Source: DATFVA01 sp963743325
Lineage (GTDB): Bacteria > Bacteroidota > Ignavibacteria > Ignavibacteriales > Ignavibacteriaceae
Direction: 5' to 3'
NCBI GenBank assembly: GCA_963743325.1
Contig: CAVUOZ010000012.1
Span: 169,608-233,607 of the forward strand
DNA length: 64,000 bases
Below, piece by piece: positions 33,752 to 42,789 of this stretch (position 1 is the stretch's first letter; each line of letters opens with the position of its first letter). Under the pieces are notes generated by a model. The model had not been told where the DNA came from. It made no database searches and worked only from the letters and a program-made list of their open reading frames with translations. Position numbers and translations under genes: made by a program.

Positions 33752-35575
33752 ATGCCAAAAAGAGTGTTAAGAAATAATTTTGCCTTCACGTTTGTCATTT
33801 TACTGATATTTGCCCTGTATCCCCCTTCTATTGATCCATCCCTGATAAATATTGATAAAATATTTTCCAACAGAGTTCCCGATAAAATTTATCCTGATTA
33901 CCCGCATGTATTCAAAATTGATAACATGGACAAAGACTGGATTGAGGCAAAAATTAAAAGCCTGAGTCTGCGGGAAAAATGTGCACAAATGGTCATGAGT
34001 TGGAGTAAAGGTTTTAATGCTGATACAGGTTCTGCTGAGTTCAAAAGAATAAATAAACTGGTTAAGGAATCTAAAATCGGAGGAATAATATTTTTCCAGG
34101 GAGAGATGGACTCTGAGCAGAAAATAATTGATATGCTCCAGAATGATTCTGAGATACCATTATTGATTTCTTCTGATTTTGAAAGAGGATTGGGATCGCG
34201 GGTAGAAAATGCTGTAGAGTTCCCCTCTAATATGGCAGTTGCAGCTACAGGGAATATTTTTTATGCATATGAGATGGGGCGCGCAGTTTCAAGCGACGGC
34301 AAAACTCTTGGAGTAAGGCAAAATCTCGCCCCTGTCGCTGATGTAAATAATAATCCGCTTAATCCTATAATAAATATCCGTTCTTTTTCTGAGGATAGGG
34401 AAATCGTTTCAAGTTATACTATCGCTTTTATTGCCGGCTCAAAGAATGAAAGGGTTATTACTACGGCGAAACACTTTCCCGGGCACGGAAATACAGAGGT
34501 TGATTCCCATCTTGATTTACCAGTAATCGCCGGGACACGCTCAGAGCTATTTCAGAATGAACTGGTGCCATTCGTTCAATCAATAAAAGCAGGTGTTCAG
34601 GCAATTATGGTAGGACACCTTTACGTCCCTGCTTTACAGGGAGACAATAAAGTCCCGGCAAGCTTATCAAAGGCAGTGGTAACAGACCTGCTTCAGAATG
34701 AAATCCAGTTTGATGGTTTAATTGTAACTGATGCCTTAAATATGAACGCAGTAACTAAATATTTTTCAGTTACTGATGCGGCAATTATGGCTGTCCGTGC
34801 AGGTAATGATATTCTCTTAATGCCGCCTGAAGATAACCTCACCATTGATGCGCTTGTATCGGCAGTTAAAGATAGTCTTATCAGTGTGGAAAGAATAAAC
34901 CATAGTGTCAGAAAAATCCTTGCTGCCAAAAGGTGGCTTGAGTTGAAGAATGATAAAACTCAGAATAATCAGACCGGTGAAACCGATTCAATCAGGAGCA
35001 GCAATTACCGCCTTGCCCGGGAAATTGCAGAACATTCTATAACCCTTGTTAAAAACGAGGACGATATTATACCGGTCGATACTTCATCTTCAGTTAAAGT
35101 CGGATGCATTACAATTACAGATGGATTGAAGACAGAAAAAAAAGGAATATTTGGAAAGCTTGTTTCAGATTCATTTAAGAAAACAAAATCATTTTTTATT
35201 GACAGGAAAAGTACGGGAAGGGATTACAGTAAAGCGCTGAGGATAACCAGAAGTTCAGATATTATTATTCTTCCGGTATTTATGAGGCTTCGTTCAGAAA
35301 ATGACACGCTCACTCTTGCATATCATGAAAAATTTATAAAGGAAATATTAAAAAGCAGTAAGCCGGTTATTGTAATTAGTCTGAATGATCCGTACCTGCT
35401 TTCAGTTCTGCCTTCAGCAAAAGTATACCTGTGTTCATACGGAAGCACCGAAGTCTCACAGAATGCAGCTTTCGATGCTGTAACCGGGAAAATAAATATT
35501 ACTGGTAGGCTTCCAATTTCAATTCCAAATACAGTTTTCAATCTGGGATTTGGATTAACAACTCATTATAACTAA
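33752..35575 (+). CDS. Glycoside hydrolase family 3, NagZ-like beta-N-acetylglucosaminidase
   Basis: The 607-residue protein has an N-terminal hydrophobic segment (FAFTFVILLIFALYPP), which may be a membrane anchor. The GH3 barrel (about 65-400) has the NagZ signature TTAKHFPGHGNTEVDSHLDLP, containing the Asp-His dyad, and the likely nucleophile Asp in LIVTDALNMNAV. A second alpha/beta domain (about 420-607) is present, as in Bacillus NagZ but not E. coli NagZ. It removes GlcNAc from muropeptides or glycan chains. It starts 39 bases after the hydrolase gene and is last in the operon. Confidence 0.92.
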   Translation: MPKRVLRNNFAFTFVILLIFALYPPSIDPSLINIDKIFSNRVPDKIYPDYPHVFKIDNMDKDWIEAKIKSLSLREKCAQMVMSWSKGFNADTGSAEFKRINKLVKESKIGGIIFFQGEMDSEQKIIDMLQNDSEIPLLISSDFERGLGSRVENAVEFPSNMAVAATGNIFYAYEMGRAVSSDGKTLGVRQNLAPVADVNNNPLNPIINIRSFSEDREIVSSYTIAFIAGSKNERVITTAKHFPGHGNTEVDSHLDLPVIAGTRSELFQNELVPFVQSIKAGVQAIMVGHLYVPALQGDNKVPASLSKAVVTDLLQNEIQFDGLIVTDALNMNAVTKYFSVTDAAIMAVRAGNDILLMPPEDNLTIDALVSAVKDSLISVERINHSVRKILAAKRWLELKNDKTQNNQTGETDSIRSSNYRLAREIAEHSITLVKNEDDIIPVDTSSSVKVGCITITDGLKTEKKGIFGKLVSDSFKKTKSFFIDRKSTGRDYSKALRITRSSDIIILPVFMRLRSENDTLTLAYHEKFIKEILKSSKPVIVISLNDPYLLSVLPSAKVYLCSYGSTEVSQNAAFDAVTGKINITGRLPISIPNTVFNLGFGLTTHYN

Positions 35576-35630
35576 AATGCTAACTGCCGGGAATTTTACT
35601 TCATTGAATTTAATTATTGACGGATAAGCC

Positions 35631-35927
35631 ATGAAACATTTTATAATTATCATTCAGTACTTAGAATCTGTAGATAAAATTAACGAAATAAGACCGCGGC
35701 ACAGAGAGTTTCTTGAACAAGGATACAAAGCCGGTATTGTTCTATTCTCAGGTCCCCAGGTTCCAAGGAAAGGGGGACTAATTGCGGCAAAAGGCAGGAC
35801 AACGGAAGAGGTTAAAAAGTTTTTTGAACAAGACCCTTATCAGAAAGAAAAAGCCGCTGAGTATCAGTTCATTGAATTTGAACCTGTGCACTACCAGGAA
35901 TTTCTTAAAGATTGGATAATTAAATAA
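35631..35927 (+). CDS. YciI family protein
   Basis: The 98-residue ferredoxin-like-fold protein of the YciI/YCII group starts MKHFIIIIQYL, and has RPRHREFLEQGYKAGIVLFSGPQVPRKGG, in which the His and following acidic or Gly positions form the putative active site. Relatives include muconolactone-isomerase-like proteins, but the function of this one is unknown. It probably has its own transcript or is read through from the NagZ-like gene. Confidence 0.85.
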   Translation: MKHFIIIIQYLESVDKINEIRPRHREFLEQGYKAGIVLFSGPQVPRKGGLIAAKGRTTEEVKKFFEQDPYQKEKAAEYQFIEFEPVHYQEFLKDWIIK

Positions 35928-36071
35928 TCATCATAGCTCCAATGAATCTGTAATGACTTATGCAGTTTTAATACCTCAGGATAAAATTTTTTTAATTAGT
36001 TGTATTATAACATCCATTAACAAAAAATATTTCATTTTATTATCTTATTGGTATATAAAAACGGAAAAGTT

Positions 36072-36260
36072 ATGGCACTAAAAAGGTCCTATAATAAAAT
36101 GATTGCCGGTGTATGTGCCGGCATTGCTGAATGGCTTGGATGGGATCCGACTATAGTCCGTGTCGGTTATGTATTATTATCAGTACTGAGTGCAGCCTTC
36201 CCGGGTATTCTGGTTTATATAATTTTATGGATTGTAATGCCCCCGCCGGACGCGCTCTAG
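36072..36260 (+). CDS. PspC domain membrane protein
   Basis: The 62-residue protein is almost entirely a PspC domain: RSYNKMIAGVCAGIAEWLGWDPTIVRVGYVLL followed by a second hydrophobic stretch IVYIILWIVMPPP. PspC-type proteins sense or respond to membrane stress. ATG at 36072 is preferred over an upstream TTG (36048). It is followed 14 bases later by the sugar-dehydrogenase gene with a clear AGAAGGAG between. Confidence 0.88.
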   Translation: MALKRSYNKMIAGVCAGIAEWLGWDPTIVRVGYVLLSVLSAAFPGILVYIILWIVMPPPDAL

Positions 36261-36274
36261 AGAAGGAGAACACT

Positions 36275-37408
36275 ATGAATAACGTTAACCTGATTAAAAT
36301 GGTTACTGCAATAATTGTAATTCCCTTCATTATGCTGGCTGTTTTCTGTAATTCGAAAGATGAACTGGCAGCAGGTGACAAGGGAAGTATTAAACTTCCG
36401 CCGGGATTTAATATTGAAGTTTACGCCGATAATGTTCCTGCTGCACGTTCAATGGCATTAAGTAAATCAGGAATTTTATTTGTCGGGACAAGGGATGGAG
36501 ATAAAGTTTATGCCATTTTAGATACTAATAAAGATTATAAAGCCGATAAAATTATAACTGTAGCCAGCGGATTAAATACGCCTAATGGCGTTGCATTAAA
36601 AGACGGCGATCTTTATGTAGCAGAAATAAGTCGTGTGATAAAATTTCCTGACATAGAAAATCATCTGCTGAATCCCCCTTCTCCTTTGGTAGTTAATGAT
36701 CAATTTCCTTCCGACACACACCATGGCTGGAAGTACATAAAGTTCGGCCCGGATGGCAAATTGTATGTGCCTGTAGGGGCTCCCTGCAATATCTGCAAAA
36801 GTAGCGATGAACGTTATGCAACTATAATGAGGATGAATCCGGATGGAAGTGACCTGGAAGTTTTTGCTCAAGGAATAAGAAACACAGTAGGATTTGACTG
36901 GTCACCTGTTGATAATGTACTATGGTTTACGGATAACGGGAGAGATATGCTGGGAGATAATGTGCCGCCCGATGAACTTAACCGTGCCCCAGAAAAAGGT
37001 ATGAATTTCGGCTTCCCTTATATGCATGGAAAGGATATACGCGATCCCGAGTACGTAGAGGGTATTGATCTTTCTCAATTTACGAAACCTGTTCAGGAAC
37101 TTGGTCCTCATGTAGCAGCCCTGGGGATGGAATTCTATACAGGGAATATGTTTCCTGAAAAATATAAGAATTCAATATTCATAGCTGAACACGGTTCCTG
37201 GAACAGGAGTAATAAAATAGGTTACCGCGTCAGTTTCGTAAAGCTTGATGGAAACACGCCTGTAAGTTATGAACCATTCGCTGAAGGCTGGCTGCAGGGA
37301 GAATCTGTATCGGGAAGACCTGTTGACGTTGAACAAATGGATGATGGTTCATTGCTTGTTAGTGATGATTATGCAGGAATGATATACAGGATCAGTTACG
37401 GGGAATAA
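36275..37408 (+). CDS. PQQ-type sugar (sorbosone/glucose) dehydrogenase family protein
   Basis: The 377-residue exported protein has an N-terminal hydrophobic segment ending LAVFC, possibly an atypical lipobox. It has a six-bladed beta-propeller of the soluble glucose/L-sorbosone dehydrogenase family, with LPPGFNIEVYADNVPAARSMAL at the start and HHGWKYIKFGPDGKLYVPVGAPCN, IRNTVGFDWSP and GEHGSWNRSNKIGY-like motifs. These enzymes oxidise sugars with PQQ or act as binding propellers; no PQQ synthesis gene is visible here. AGAAGGAG precedes the ATG at 36275; an in-frame upstream extension overlaps the PspC gene and is not coding. Confidence 0.85.
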   Translation: MNNVNLIKMVTAIIVIPFIMLAVFCNSKDELAAGDKGSIKLPPGFNIEVYADNVPAARSMALSKSGILFVGTRDGDKVYAILDTNKDYKADKIITVASGLNTPNGVALKDGDLYVAEISRVIKFPDIENHLLNPPSPLVVNDQFPSDTHHGWKYIKFGPDGKLYVPVGAPCNICKSSDERYATIMRMNPDGSDLEVFAQGIRNTVGFDWSPVDNVLWFTDNGRDMLGDNVPPDELNRAPEKGMNFGFPYMHGKDIRDPEYVEGIDLSQFTKPVQELGPHVAALGMEFYTGNMFPEKYKNSIFIAEHGSWNRSNKIGYRVSFVKLDGNTPVSYEPFAEGWLQGESVSGRPVDVEQMDDGSLLVSDDYAGMIYRISYGE

Positions 37409-37517
37409 GTGAGAAGGAGTAAAGACTGAGGGACTTAAAGACAGAGAGACTTAGGGACAGAAAGATGAGGAGAGGTCTGAGTTCAAAAGTGTGAGATTAT
37501 TTCCAAACGGGTTAAAG

Positions 37518-38981
37518 TTATTTTCTATAAGTGTGCATATAGAGATTTAAGTAATATATGCCGTCTTTGAAATCGGTTATTTCAAATGCGAAACCTGTAT
37601 CCTTCCTGTTCTTATCCTGTGAATCAGGATTTGTATAAGGGGAAAAGACAGTCTTATATCCCTCTCTGAAAGCATCTCTTCCATCCCCTGCTCTCAATGG
37701 ATCCTGCACCGGTTTACGGGTTAAAGTATCGGCATAATAAATAATTTCATTTGGAGGATATTGTTTCCCCGCATAAGTGAAAGGAACGAACTGAAGGTCG
37801 TGATACCCGTTATCTTTATTCTCATCTTTCCTTTCAAAGACAGGTAAACCTTTGGGGTACCAGTCCGGATAAACATAATTATTAACCTCCCAGTTAAACC
37901 TTCCTTCAGCAGGAATCATCTGCATAAATGAAACCTCCCCCGCAGCGGCATCCTGCCTCATTACATAAATACCTTTTTCAGTCTTAACCTTAGAACTGTT
38001 ATCCCAGCGGGAAATCCTCTGATGATTCTCTAAATAAAAGTACTGGCTCGATGCGGAATCTATCTCTATCCGTATTGCATCTCCCGTTGTTATAAAATCA
38101 CCGAGTGAAATATTTTTCAGGGTAAGATTATCATTTTTCACTGTACGGATTTTTATCCAGCCAAGCCTGTTTCTTTCATATGAGTTTATCATAAATGAAC
38201 GCACCTCATAACCTGACAACATTGCCCAGAATCCTCTTCCGTTATGATACTGGTTTCCGCCAATAAGGAAATGAGCAAATTCATGAATAGAAAATCGGAA
38301 TGAATCTTTATGAAAAATATCCCTGAGCGTAGCCCCTGCATATAATGTCCTCGCTGAGTCATCTACATATACACTCCCTGTATTGAGAGAACCAACCCAT
38401 CCCGAATCAAATACCTTATTATATTCTGCGGCCACACTATCGGGGTAATCCAAAATAAAATTTCTATAGATTATGAAGACGATATCCACTTTGCCATCTG
38501 CAGTATCGGCAAATTCATAGTTCCTGATCTCTTTAATATTATCGAACCGTGAGAAGCTGATCCGCCTGTCAAGTATTTCCAGGATATCTTTATTGACTGC
38601 ACCAAAACTTTTTTTATTCACGTAATACCATTCTCTTGTATTAGGTACAGTGATGGTATCACATTCCCCTGTAAATTTTAATTTATTAAAAGACATCTGG
38701 TTGAAGTAATCTGTCATCGACCAGGGAGTGGCATTCTCATTCCATACGGAGTCGACCCAGCTATATTCTTTCATTCTTTTGGGTTCATCACCCTTAGGCC
38801 ACCGTGCATCATCCGGCAAATAATTATCATCAGGGAACTGGGCGAAAACGAAAAGAGCATGAATTCTTCCCGAGGCAGGTAAATCCCTTCCTCCCGGCTG
38901 ATCTTTAGACTGAGATTTTGAGCTGCCTGCCGTAAGAAAAAGCAGTAACGCCACAATTAAATATTTTGACATTAATTGCAT
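37518..38981 (-). CDS. Exported M6-like zinc metallopeptidase (probable)
   Basis: The 487-residue product has a signal peptide (LIVALLLFLTAGSSKSQS). The mature domain begins IHALFVFAQFPDDNY, like immune inhibitor A/M6 proteases, with WSMTDYFNQMSFNKL, and has the zinc motif HEFAH at residues 233-237 (HExxH) followed by FLIGGN. No T9SS sorting domain is present at the C-terminus, so it may stay in the periplasm or be released otherwise. A second Met at residue 4 could be the start. It is convergent with the sugar dehydrogenase. Confidence 0.72.
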   Translation of the reverse strand: MQLMSKYLIVALLLFLTAGSSKSQSKDQPGGRDLPASGRIHALFVFAQFPDDNYLPDDARWPKGDEPKRMKEYSWVDSVWNENATPWSMTDYFNQMSFNKLKFTGECDTITVPNTREWYYVNKKSFGAVNKDILEILDRRISFSRFDNIKEIRNYEFADTADGKVDIVFIIYRNFILDYPDSVAAEYNKVFDSGWVGSLNTGSVYVDDSARTLYAGATLRDIFHKDSFRFSIHEFAHFLIGGNQYHNGRGFWAMLSGYEVRSFMINSYERNRLGWIKIRTVKNDNLTLKNISLGDFITTGDAIRIEIDSASSQYFYLENHQRISRWDNSSKVKTEKGIYVMRQDAAAGEVSFMQMIPAEGRFNWEVNNYVYPDWYPKGLPVFERKDENKDNGYHDLQFVPFTYAGKQYPPNEIIYYADTLTRKPVQDPLRAGDGRDAFREGYKTVFSPYTNPDSQDKNRKDTGFAFEITDFKDGIYYLNLYMHTYRK

Positions 38982-39062
38982 ATTAAAAGCTTCTTATGCT
39001 GAACTTTAATTTAACATTTTATAAGTTTCAAAAGAGCTTATTTTAAATAAAGGTACTTCAAT

Positions 39063-40379
39063 TTGGACAATCTTCTCGCAGCACGTTCTACCATGGCGAT
39101 TACACTGGGGTTCCATATCGTGTTTGCCTGTATTGGTATGACAATGCCTTTTCTCATGGTGATTTCCCACTGGATCTGGTTAAAAAAGAAGAATGAAATT
39201 TACCTCGACCTGACAAAAGCGTGGTCAAAAGGTGTTGCTATCTTCTTTGCAATCGGGGCGGTATCGGGTACAGCCTTATCATTCGAGCTCGGGTTATTGT
39301 GGCCGGGATTTATGAAACACGCAGGACCGATTATAGGAATGCCTTTCAGCTGGGAGGGAACTGCATTTTTTATTGAAGCAATATGTATAGGATTATTTCT
39401 TTACGGGTGGAACAGGCTGACCCCGTATGTTCATTGGATTTCCGGTCTTCTTGTAGGATTATCGGGAGTAATTTCAGGGATCTTTGTGGTGACTGCTAAT
39501 GCCTGGATGAATGCACCTGCGGGATTTGACTGGGTAAACGGACAGGCGTTCAATATCCGTCCCTTTGAGGCAATGTTTAATCCAGCGTGGTTCAGTGAAA
39601 CGCTGCATATGACGATTGCTGCTTTTGAGGCTACAGCATTCGCTGTTGCTGGAATCCACGCTATTCTTTTATTAAGAAATCATAATTACGAAATACATAA
39701 GAAAGCGATAATTATAGCCCTGAGCTTCGGGAGTATATTCGCAGTATTACAGCCTCTAAGCGGGGACCACAGTGCTAAAGATGTGGCACAGAGACAGCCT
39801 GAAAAACTCGCTGCAATGGAGGGTTTGTTCCATACAGAGAAGAATGCGGGATTAACGGTAGGCGGAATCCCTGATGTTAAGAATGAGGAAACAAACCTGG
39901 GACTAAAAATACCCGGACTTTTAAGCTTCCTTGCTTATGGTGATTTCAATGCTGAGGTAAAAGGCTTGAATGAATTCCCACGCGAGAACTGGCCTCCTGT
40001 AGTTCCTGTACACATCTCATTCCAATTGATGGTCTTCTGCGGATTCTTCCTTGCTGCAGTTGGCGTAGTGTTCTGGCTGTTGAGATGGAAATGGAAGAAT
40101 TATTTATTTGATAAAAAATTCTTATTCCTGGCTGCTGTTTCTACTCCCCTTGGGTTCCTCGCTGTAGAAGCGGGATGGACAGTTACTGAAGTAGGAAGAC
40201 AGCCGTGGATAATCTATAACATTATGAAGACGGCTGATTCAGTTACACCGGTGCCGGGACAAGTATTTCACTTATCAGTTTTTATAATTATTTACATAAT
40301 TCTGACACTTGTTGCCTTCTGGTTAATGAAGAGACAGGTAAGAGCTTTACATGAATCACAGGAGAAACCGGGAGCATAA
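39063..40379 (+). CDS. cydA: Cytochrome bd-type quinol oxidase subunit I
   Basis: The 438-residue polytopic subunit of the bd oxidase reduces O2 to water with quinol. His18 in ITLGFHIVFAC is the heme b595 ligand position, another conserved His is in FSETLHMTIAAFEATAF, and GWTVTEVGRQPWIIY is near the C-terminus. The length and short Q-loop place it with the short-loop, cyanide-insensitive-oxidase-like group. The start is a TTG at 39063, with AAAGG about 8 bases upstream; no upstream ATG is possible. cydB follows directly. Confidence 0.94.
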   Translation: MDNLLAARSTMAITLGFHIVFACIGMTMPFLMVISHWIWLKKKNEIYLDLTKAWSKGVAIFFAIGAVSGTALSFELGLLWPGFMKHAGPIIGMPFSWEGTAFFIEAICIGLFLYGWNRLTPYVHWISGLLVGLSGVISGIFVVTANAWMNAPAGFDWVNGQAFNIRPFEAMFNPAWFSETLHMTIAAFEATAFAVAGIHAILLLRNHNYEIHKKAIIIALSFGSIFAVLQPLSGDHSAKDVAQRQPEKLAAMEGLFHTEKNAGLTVGGIPDVKNEETNLGLKIPGLLSFLAYGDFNAEVKGLNEFPRENWPPVVPVHISFQLMVFCGFFLAAVGVVFWLLRWKWKNYLFDKKFLFLAAVSTPLGFLAVEAGWTVTEVGRQPWIIYNIMKTADSVTPVPGQVFHLSVFIIIYIILTLVAFWLMKRQVRALHESQEKPGA

Positions 40380-41387
40380 ATGCTTTATGTAGTAATAATA
40401 TTTCTGTTAATATCTGTCTACCTTTACTGCCTTCTGGGAGGAGCAGATTTTGGTGCCGGAATAATAGAACTGTTTGCAGGATCAAATAAGGACAAAATTA
40501 GGAACCTTGTAAGCAATGCTATGGCGCCCATCTGGGAAGCAAACCATATGTGGGTCATCATAACTGTAGTTATTTTATTTATGGGATTCCCTTCAATCTA
40601 TACACAGGTATCCATCTCACTTTACATTCCTTTGATATTGTTATTGCTGGGAGTTATCCTTCGCGGCACAGCTTTTACTTTCCGTCACTATGATGCAATA
40701 CATGATGAATCACAGGTTGTATATTCCCGAATCTTTGCGGTATCAAGTCTGCTGGTTAGTTTTTTCTTCGGACTAATAATCGGGGCTATTGTATCGGGGA
40801 AAATCACTACTGCCCCTGCCGATTTTTATGAGGGATATCTTCATCCATGGATAAACTTATTCAGTATATCCACGGGGATCTTTATATGCAGTCTGTTCGT
40901 ATTCATTGCCTCGGTCTACCTGATAAGTGAAACCACAGAAAAAGAATTAAGAGATCTGATTATTAAAAAAACAAGACTGGCAACACTCGTAATGGTAATA
41001 AGCGGGGCTATGGTATTTATTTTTTCTTATATAGAAGATGTTGATTTTGCTGAAAGGTTCTTTAATCACCCGGTAAGCATAATTATAATCCTGCTGGCAA
41101 CACTTACTTTGCCTGTTCTTTGGAATATACTGGGTAAAGGACTAATATGGCCTTCCAGAATGCTTGCGGGTGTGCAGTTATTCTTTATACTGACGGCATT
41201 TTACTTTATATACTTTCCGGAAGTGATAATACTTAAAACCGGAGATAACGTCACACTGTTCAATGCTGCTGCGCCAGATGCAACTTTAACACAATTGGGC
41301 TGGGCTTTAATTGTTGGTTCTTTCTTAATATTCCCGACACTGTTCTATCTCTATAAGGTTTTCAAGATAGATAACAACCGGGAATAG
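40380..41387 (+). CDS. cydB: Cytochrome bd-type quinol oxidase subunit II
   Basis: The 335-residue membrane subunit has about eight helices with the typical CydB motifs YCLLGGADFGAGIIELF, PIWEANHMWVIITVVILFMGFP and LGVILRGTAFTFRHYD. It starts at the base after the cydA stop, so the two are coupled. No cydX, cydC or cydD gene is present in the window. It ends with UAG two bases before the convergent gldC stop. Confidence 0.95.
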   Translation: MLYVVIIFLLISVYLYCLLGGADFGAGIIELFAGSNKDKIRNLVSNAMAPIWEANHMWVIITVVILFMGFPSIYTQVSISLYIPLILLLLGVILRGTAFTFRHYDAIHDESQVVYSRIFAVSSLLVSFFFGLIIGAIVSGKITTAPADFYEGYLHPWINLFSISTGIFICSLFVFIASVYLISETTEKELRDLIIKKTRLATLVMVISGAMVFIFSYIEDVDFAERFFNHPVSIIIILLATLTLPVLWNILGKGLIWPSRMLAGVQLFFILTAFYFIYFPEVIILKTGDNVTLFNAAAPDATLTQLGWALIVGSFLIFPTLFYLYKVFKIDNNRE

Positions 41388-41389
41388 TA

Positions 41390-41743
41390 CTACTGGCTGC
41401 TTTTATATACCTTTTTACTCAGTTCAAGCCTGGCGGCAAAGTCAGCACTGAAGTTTTCAATCATTCCTGCAACTTCTTCATTCTTAGTTGCCCGTCTGTA
41501 AGTATCTGCCATTTTCAGCAATGTCTGATGAAAATAAACATTCATATCCTCAACCATCATTTCCTTAGTCCAGAGGTCAATTCCCATTGTAGCATTTTCC
41601 TGCTTATCCCATAAGGAAAGCATCATAGACTTGCTTTCCCTTTTCCCCCCGAAGCCTGAATCGGTAGCGCTCCATTCTATTTTAACAGGAACTTTCTTTT
41701 CATCCAGTTCCACATATAAAATTATTTCGGAGTTTTTGATCAT
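41390..41743 (-). CDS. gldC: Gliding motility/T9SS-associated protein GldC
   Basis: The 117-residue protein closely follows GldC of Flavobacterium: I-V-ELDE-K-P-KIEWSATDSG near the start, MMLSLWDKQENATMGIDLWTKEM in the centre and VYFHQTLLKMADTYRRAT towards the end. GldC is a small cytoplasmic/inner-membrane-associated partner of the gliding and T9SS machinery; its biochemical role is unclear. No other gld or por genes are nearby, so it sits alone between cydB and a repeat-rich region. Confidence 0.85.
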   Translation of the reverse strand: MIKNSEIILYVELDEKKVPVKIEWSATDSGFGGKRESKSMMLSLWDKQENATMGIDLWTKEMMVEDMNVYFHQTLLKMADTYRRATKNEEVAGMIENFSADFAARLELSKKVYKSSQ

Positions 41744-41798
41744 TATTTATCCTGTTCATCTAAATTTTATAAAATAGTTATTGAAGTTATTAAAATAA

Positions 41799-41879
41799 AT
41801 GGATGATTGCATGGATGAATGGATGCATGGTTGCATGGTTGCATGATTGCATGATTGAATGGCTGAATGGCTGAATGTT
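41799..41879 (+). repeat. Degenerate 8-bp tandem repeat
   Basis: About ten consecutive 8-base units of the form ATGRNTGM (for example ATGGTTGC, ATGATTGC, ATGGCTGA) upstream of gldC and ahead of the outer-membrane-type protein gene. The 8-base period is clear although units drift. Confidence 0.8.
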
Positions 41880-41970
41880 GTATGTAGCAACAACAAGCGA
41901 GCTGATTTTTTTGCTTTTATTGAAATGGTAAACTAATTTGTCCTCAGAGAATTTGTGAAATCTGATGATC

Positions 41971-42020
41971 CTGAACTTGATCTTGAACTTGAACTTGAAC
42001 TTGAACTTGAACTTGAACTT
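41971..42020 (+). repeat. TTGAAC hexanucleotide microsatellite
   Basis: Six perfect TTGAAC units (41983-42018), preceded by two degenerate units (CTGAAC, TTGATC), end only seven bases before the ATG at 42026. The repeat occupies the place of the ribosome binding site and probably the transcript leader, so unit-number changes would alter expression of that gene without shifting its frame. Confidence 0.9.
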
Positions 42021-42025
42021 TTTAA

Positions 42026-42562
42026 ATGAAATCTAACTCAATTGTCATTTTAATTATAGTTTTCTTATTCCTTCCGAAAGGTGATGCACAGACTATTAGT
42101 GTCGGCGGTTTTATAGGCGGGGGAACCGTAGCAGGATTTTCCACTTCAACAGGGGCGTTCACTTCATCCCTGTTTGCAGAAGTAAATACATCCGGCCTCG
42201 GATTTAATACACGGCTCAGTTTTATATATGCACAGGATTTTAATGTTCTGCTGCCCGGATCCACAAATCAATATTACCCTTTTCTGAAAGCAGTCTCACT
42301 TAAAGCAATGTTTACACAGCCCTTAAGCAGTCCTTTTTTTTTAGAGGAAGGATTCGGTCCGGTCGTAATTGAGGACAGAACTTTCAGCAATGTAGATGAA
42401 ATAAATTATGGAGCTGCTTTCTCATTAATTGCGGGAATAGATTTCAGAGAAAATCAAACGGATGGAGTTAAAGTTGGAGCTGGGGTGGAATATGCCATCA
42501 CCTTTGGAAATACTTTTGCTAAGTATTTTTCATTTCACCTGCAGGGACAGTATTATTTTTAG
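42026..42562 (+). CDS. Outer-membrane-type beta-barrel protein (hypothetical)
   Basis: The 178-residue protein has a signal peptide (IVILIIVFLFLPKGDAQ) and alternating hydrophobic strands typical of a small outer-membrane beta-barrel, ending in an aromatic residue (HLQGQYYF). Glycine-rich first strands (SVGGFIGGGTVAGFS) also fit. An in-frame stop sits directly before the ATG, so the start is firm. There is no Shine-Dalgarno; a hexamer repeat lies there instead. Exact family unknown; 'porin family/PorT-like' is possible. Confidence 0.65.
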   Translation: MKSNSIVILIIVFLFLPKGDAQTISVGGFIGGGTVAGFSTSTGAFTSSLFAEVNTSGLGFNTRLSFIYAQDFNVLLPGSTNQYYPFLKAVSLKAMFTQPLSSPFFLEEGFGPVVIEDRTFSNVDEINYGAAFSLIAGIDFRENQTDGVKVGAGVEYAITFGNTFAKYFSFHLQGQYYF

Positions 42563-42612
42563 TGAATCCAATCGTTAATAACCAACCAGATCACCTCCGC
42601 TCAACCAAGAGT

Positions 42613-42627
42613 CTGACAAAATGGCAG
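42613..42627. promoter_or_regulatory. Palindrome CTGACANNNTGGCAG, copy 1
   Basis: CTGACAAAATGGCAG, a near-perfect dyad of two 6-base arms with a 3-base centre. Same arms as the copy at 42775. Possible operator or a mobile-element scar; no regulator could be assigned. Confidence 0.35.
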
Positions 42628-42774
42628 ACATCTAAATACAGGTTTAATCTTGCTTAGTTTCTATCCCGGCTGACAGCTGAGACAAACGAGAGATGAACGA
42701 GAGAGATACCCGGGATAAGGTATATGAAAAATGAGTTAAAAAGATGAATTTAGTGTTGAAGTCTGATCAAGATA

Positions 42775-42789
42775 CTGACATTTTGGCAG
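42775..42789. promoter_or_regulatory. Palindrome CTGACANNNTGGCAG, copy 2
   Basis: CTGACATTTTGGCAG, arms identical to copy 1, 162 bases downstream in the same orientation, with only the central triplet changed from AAA to TTT. Confidence 0.35.
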
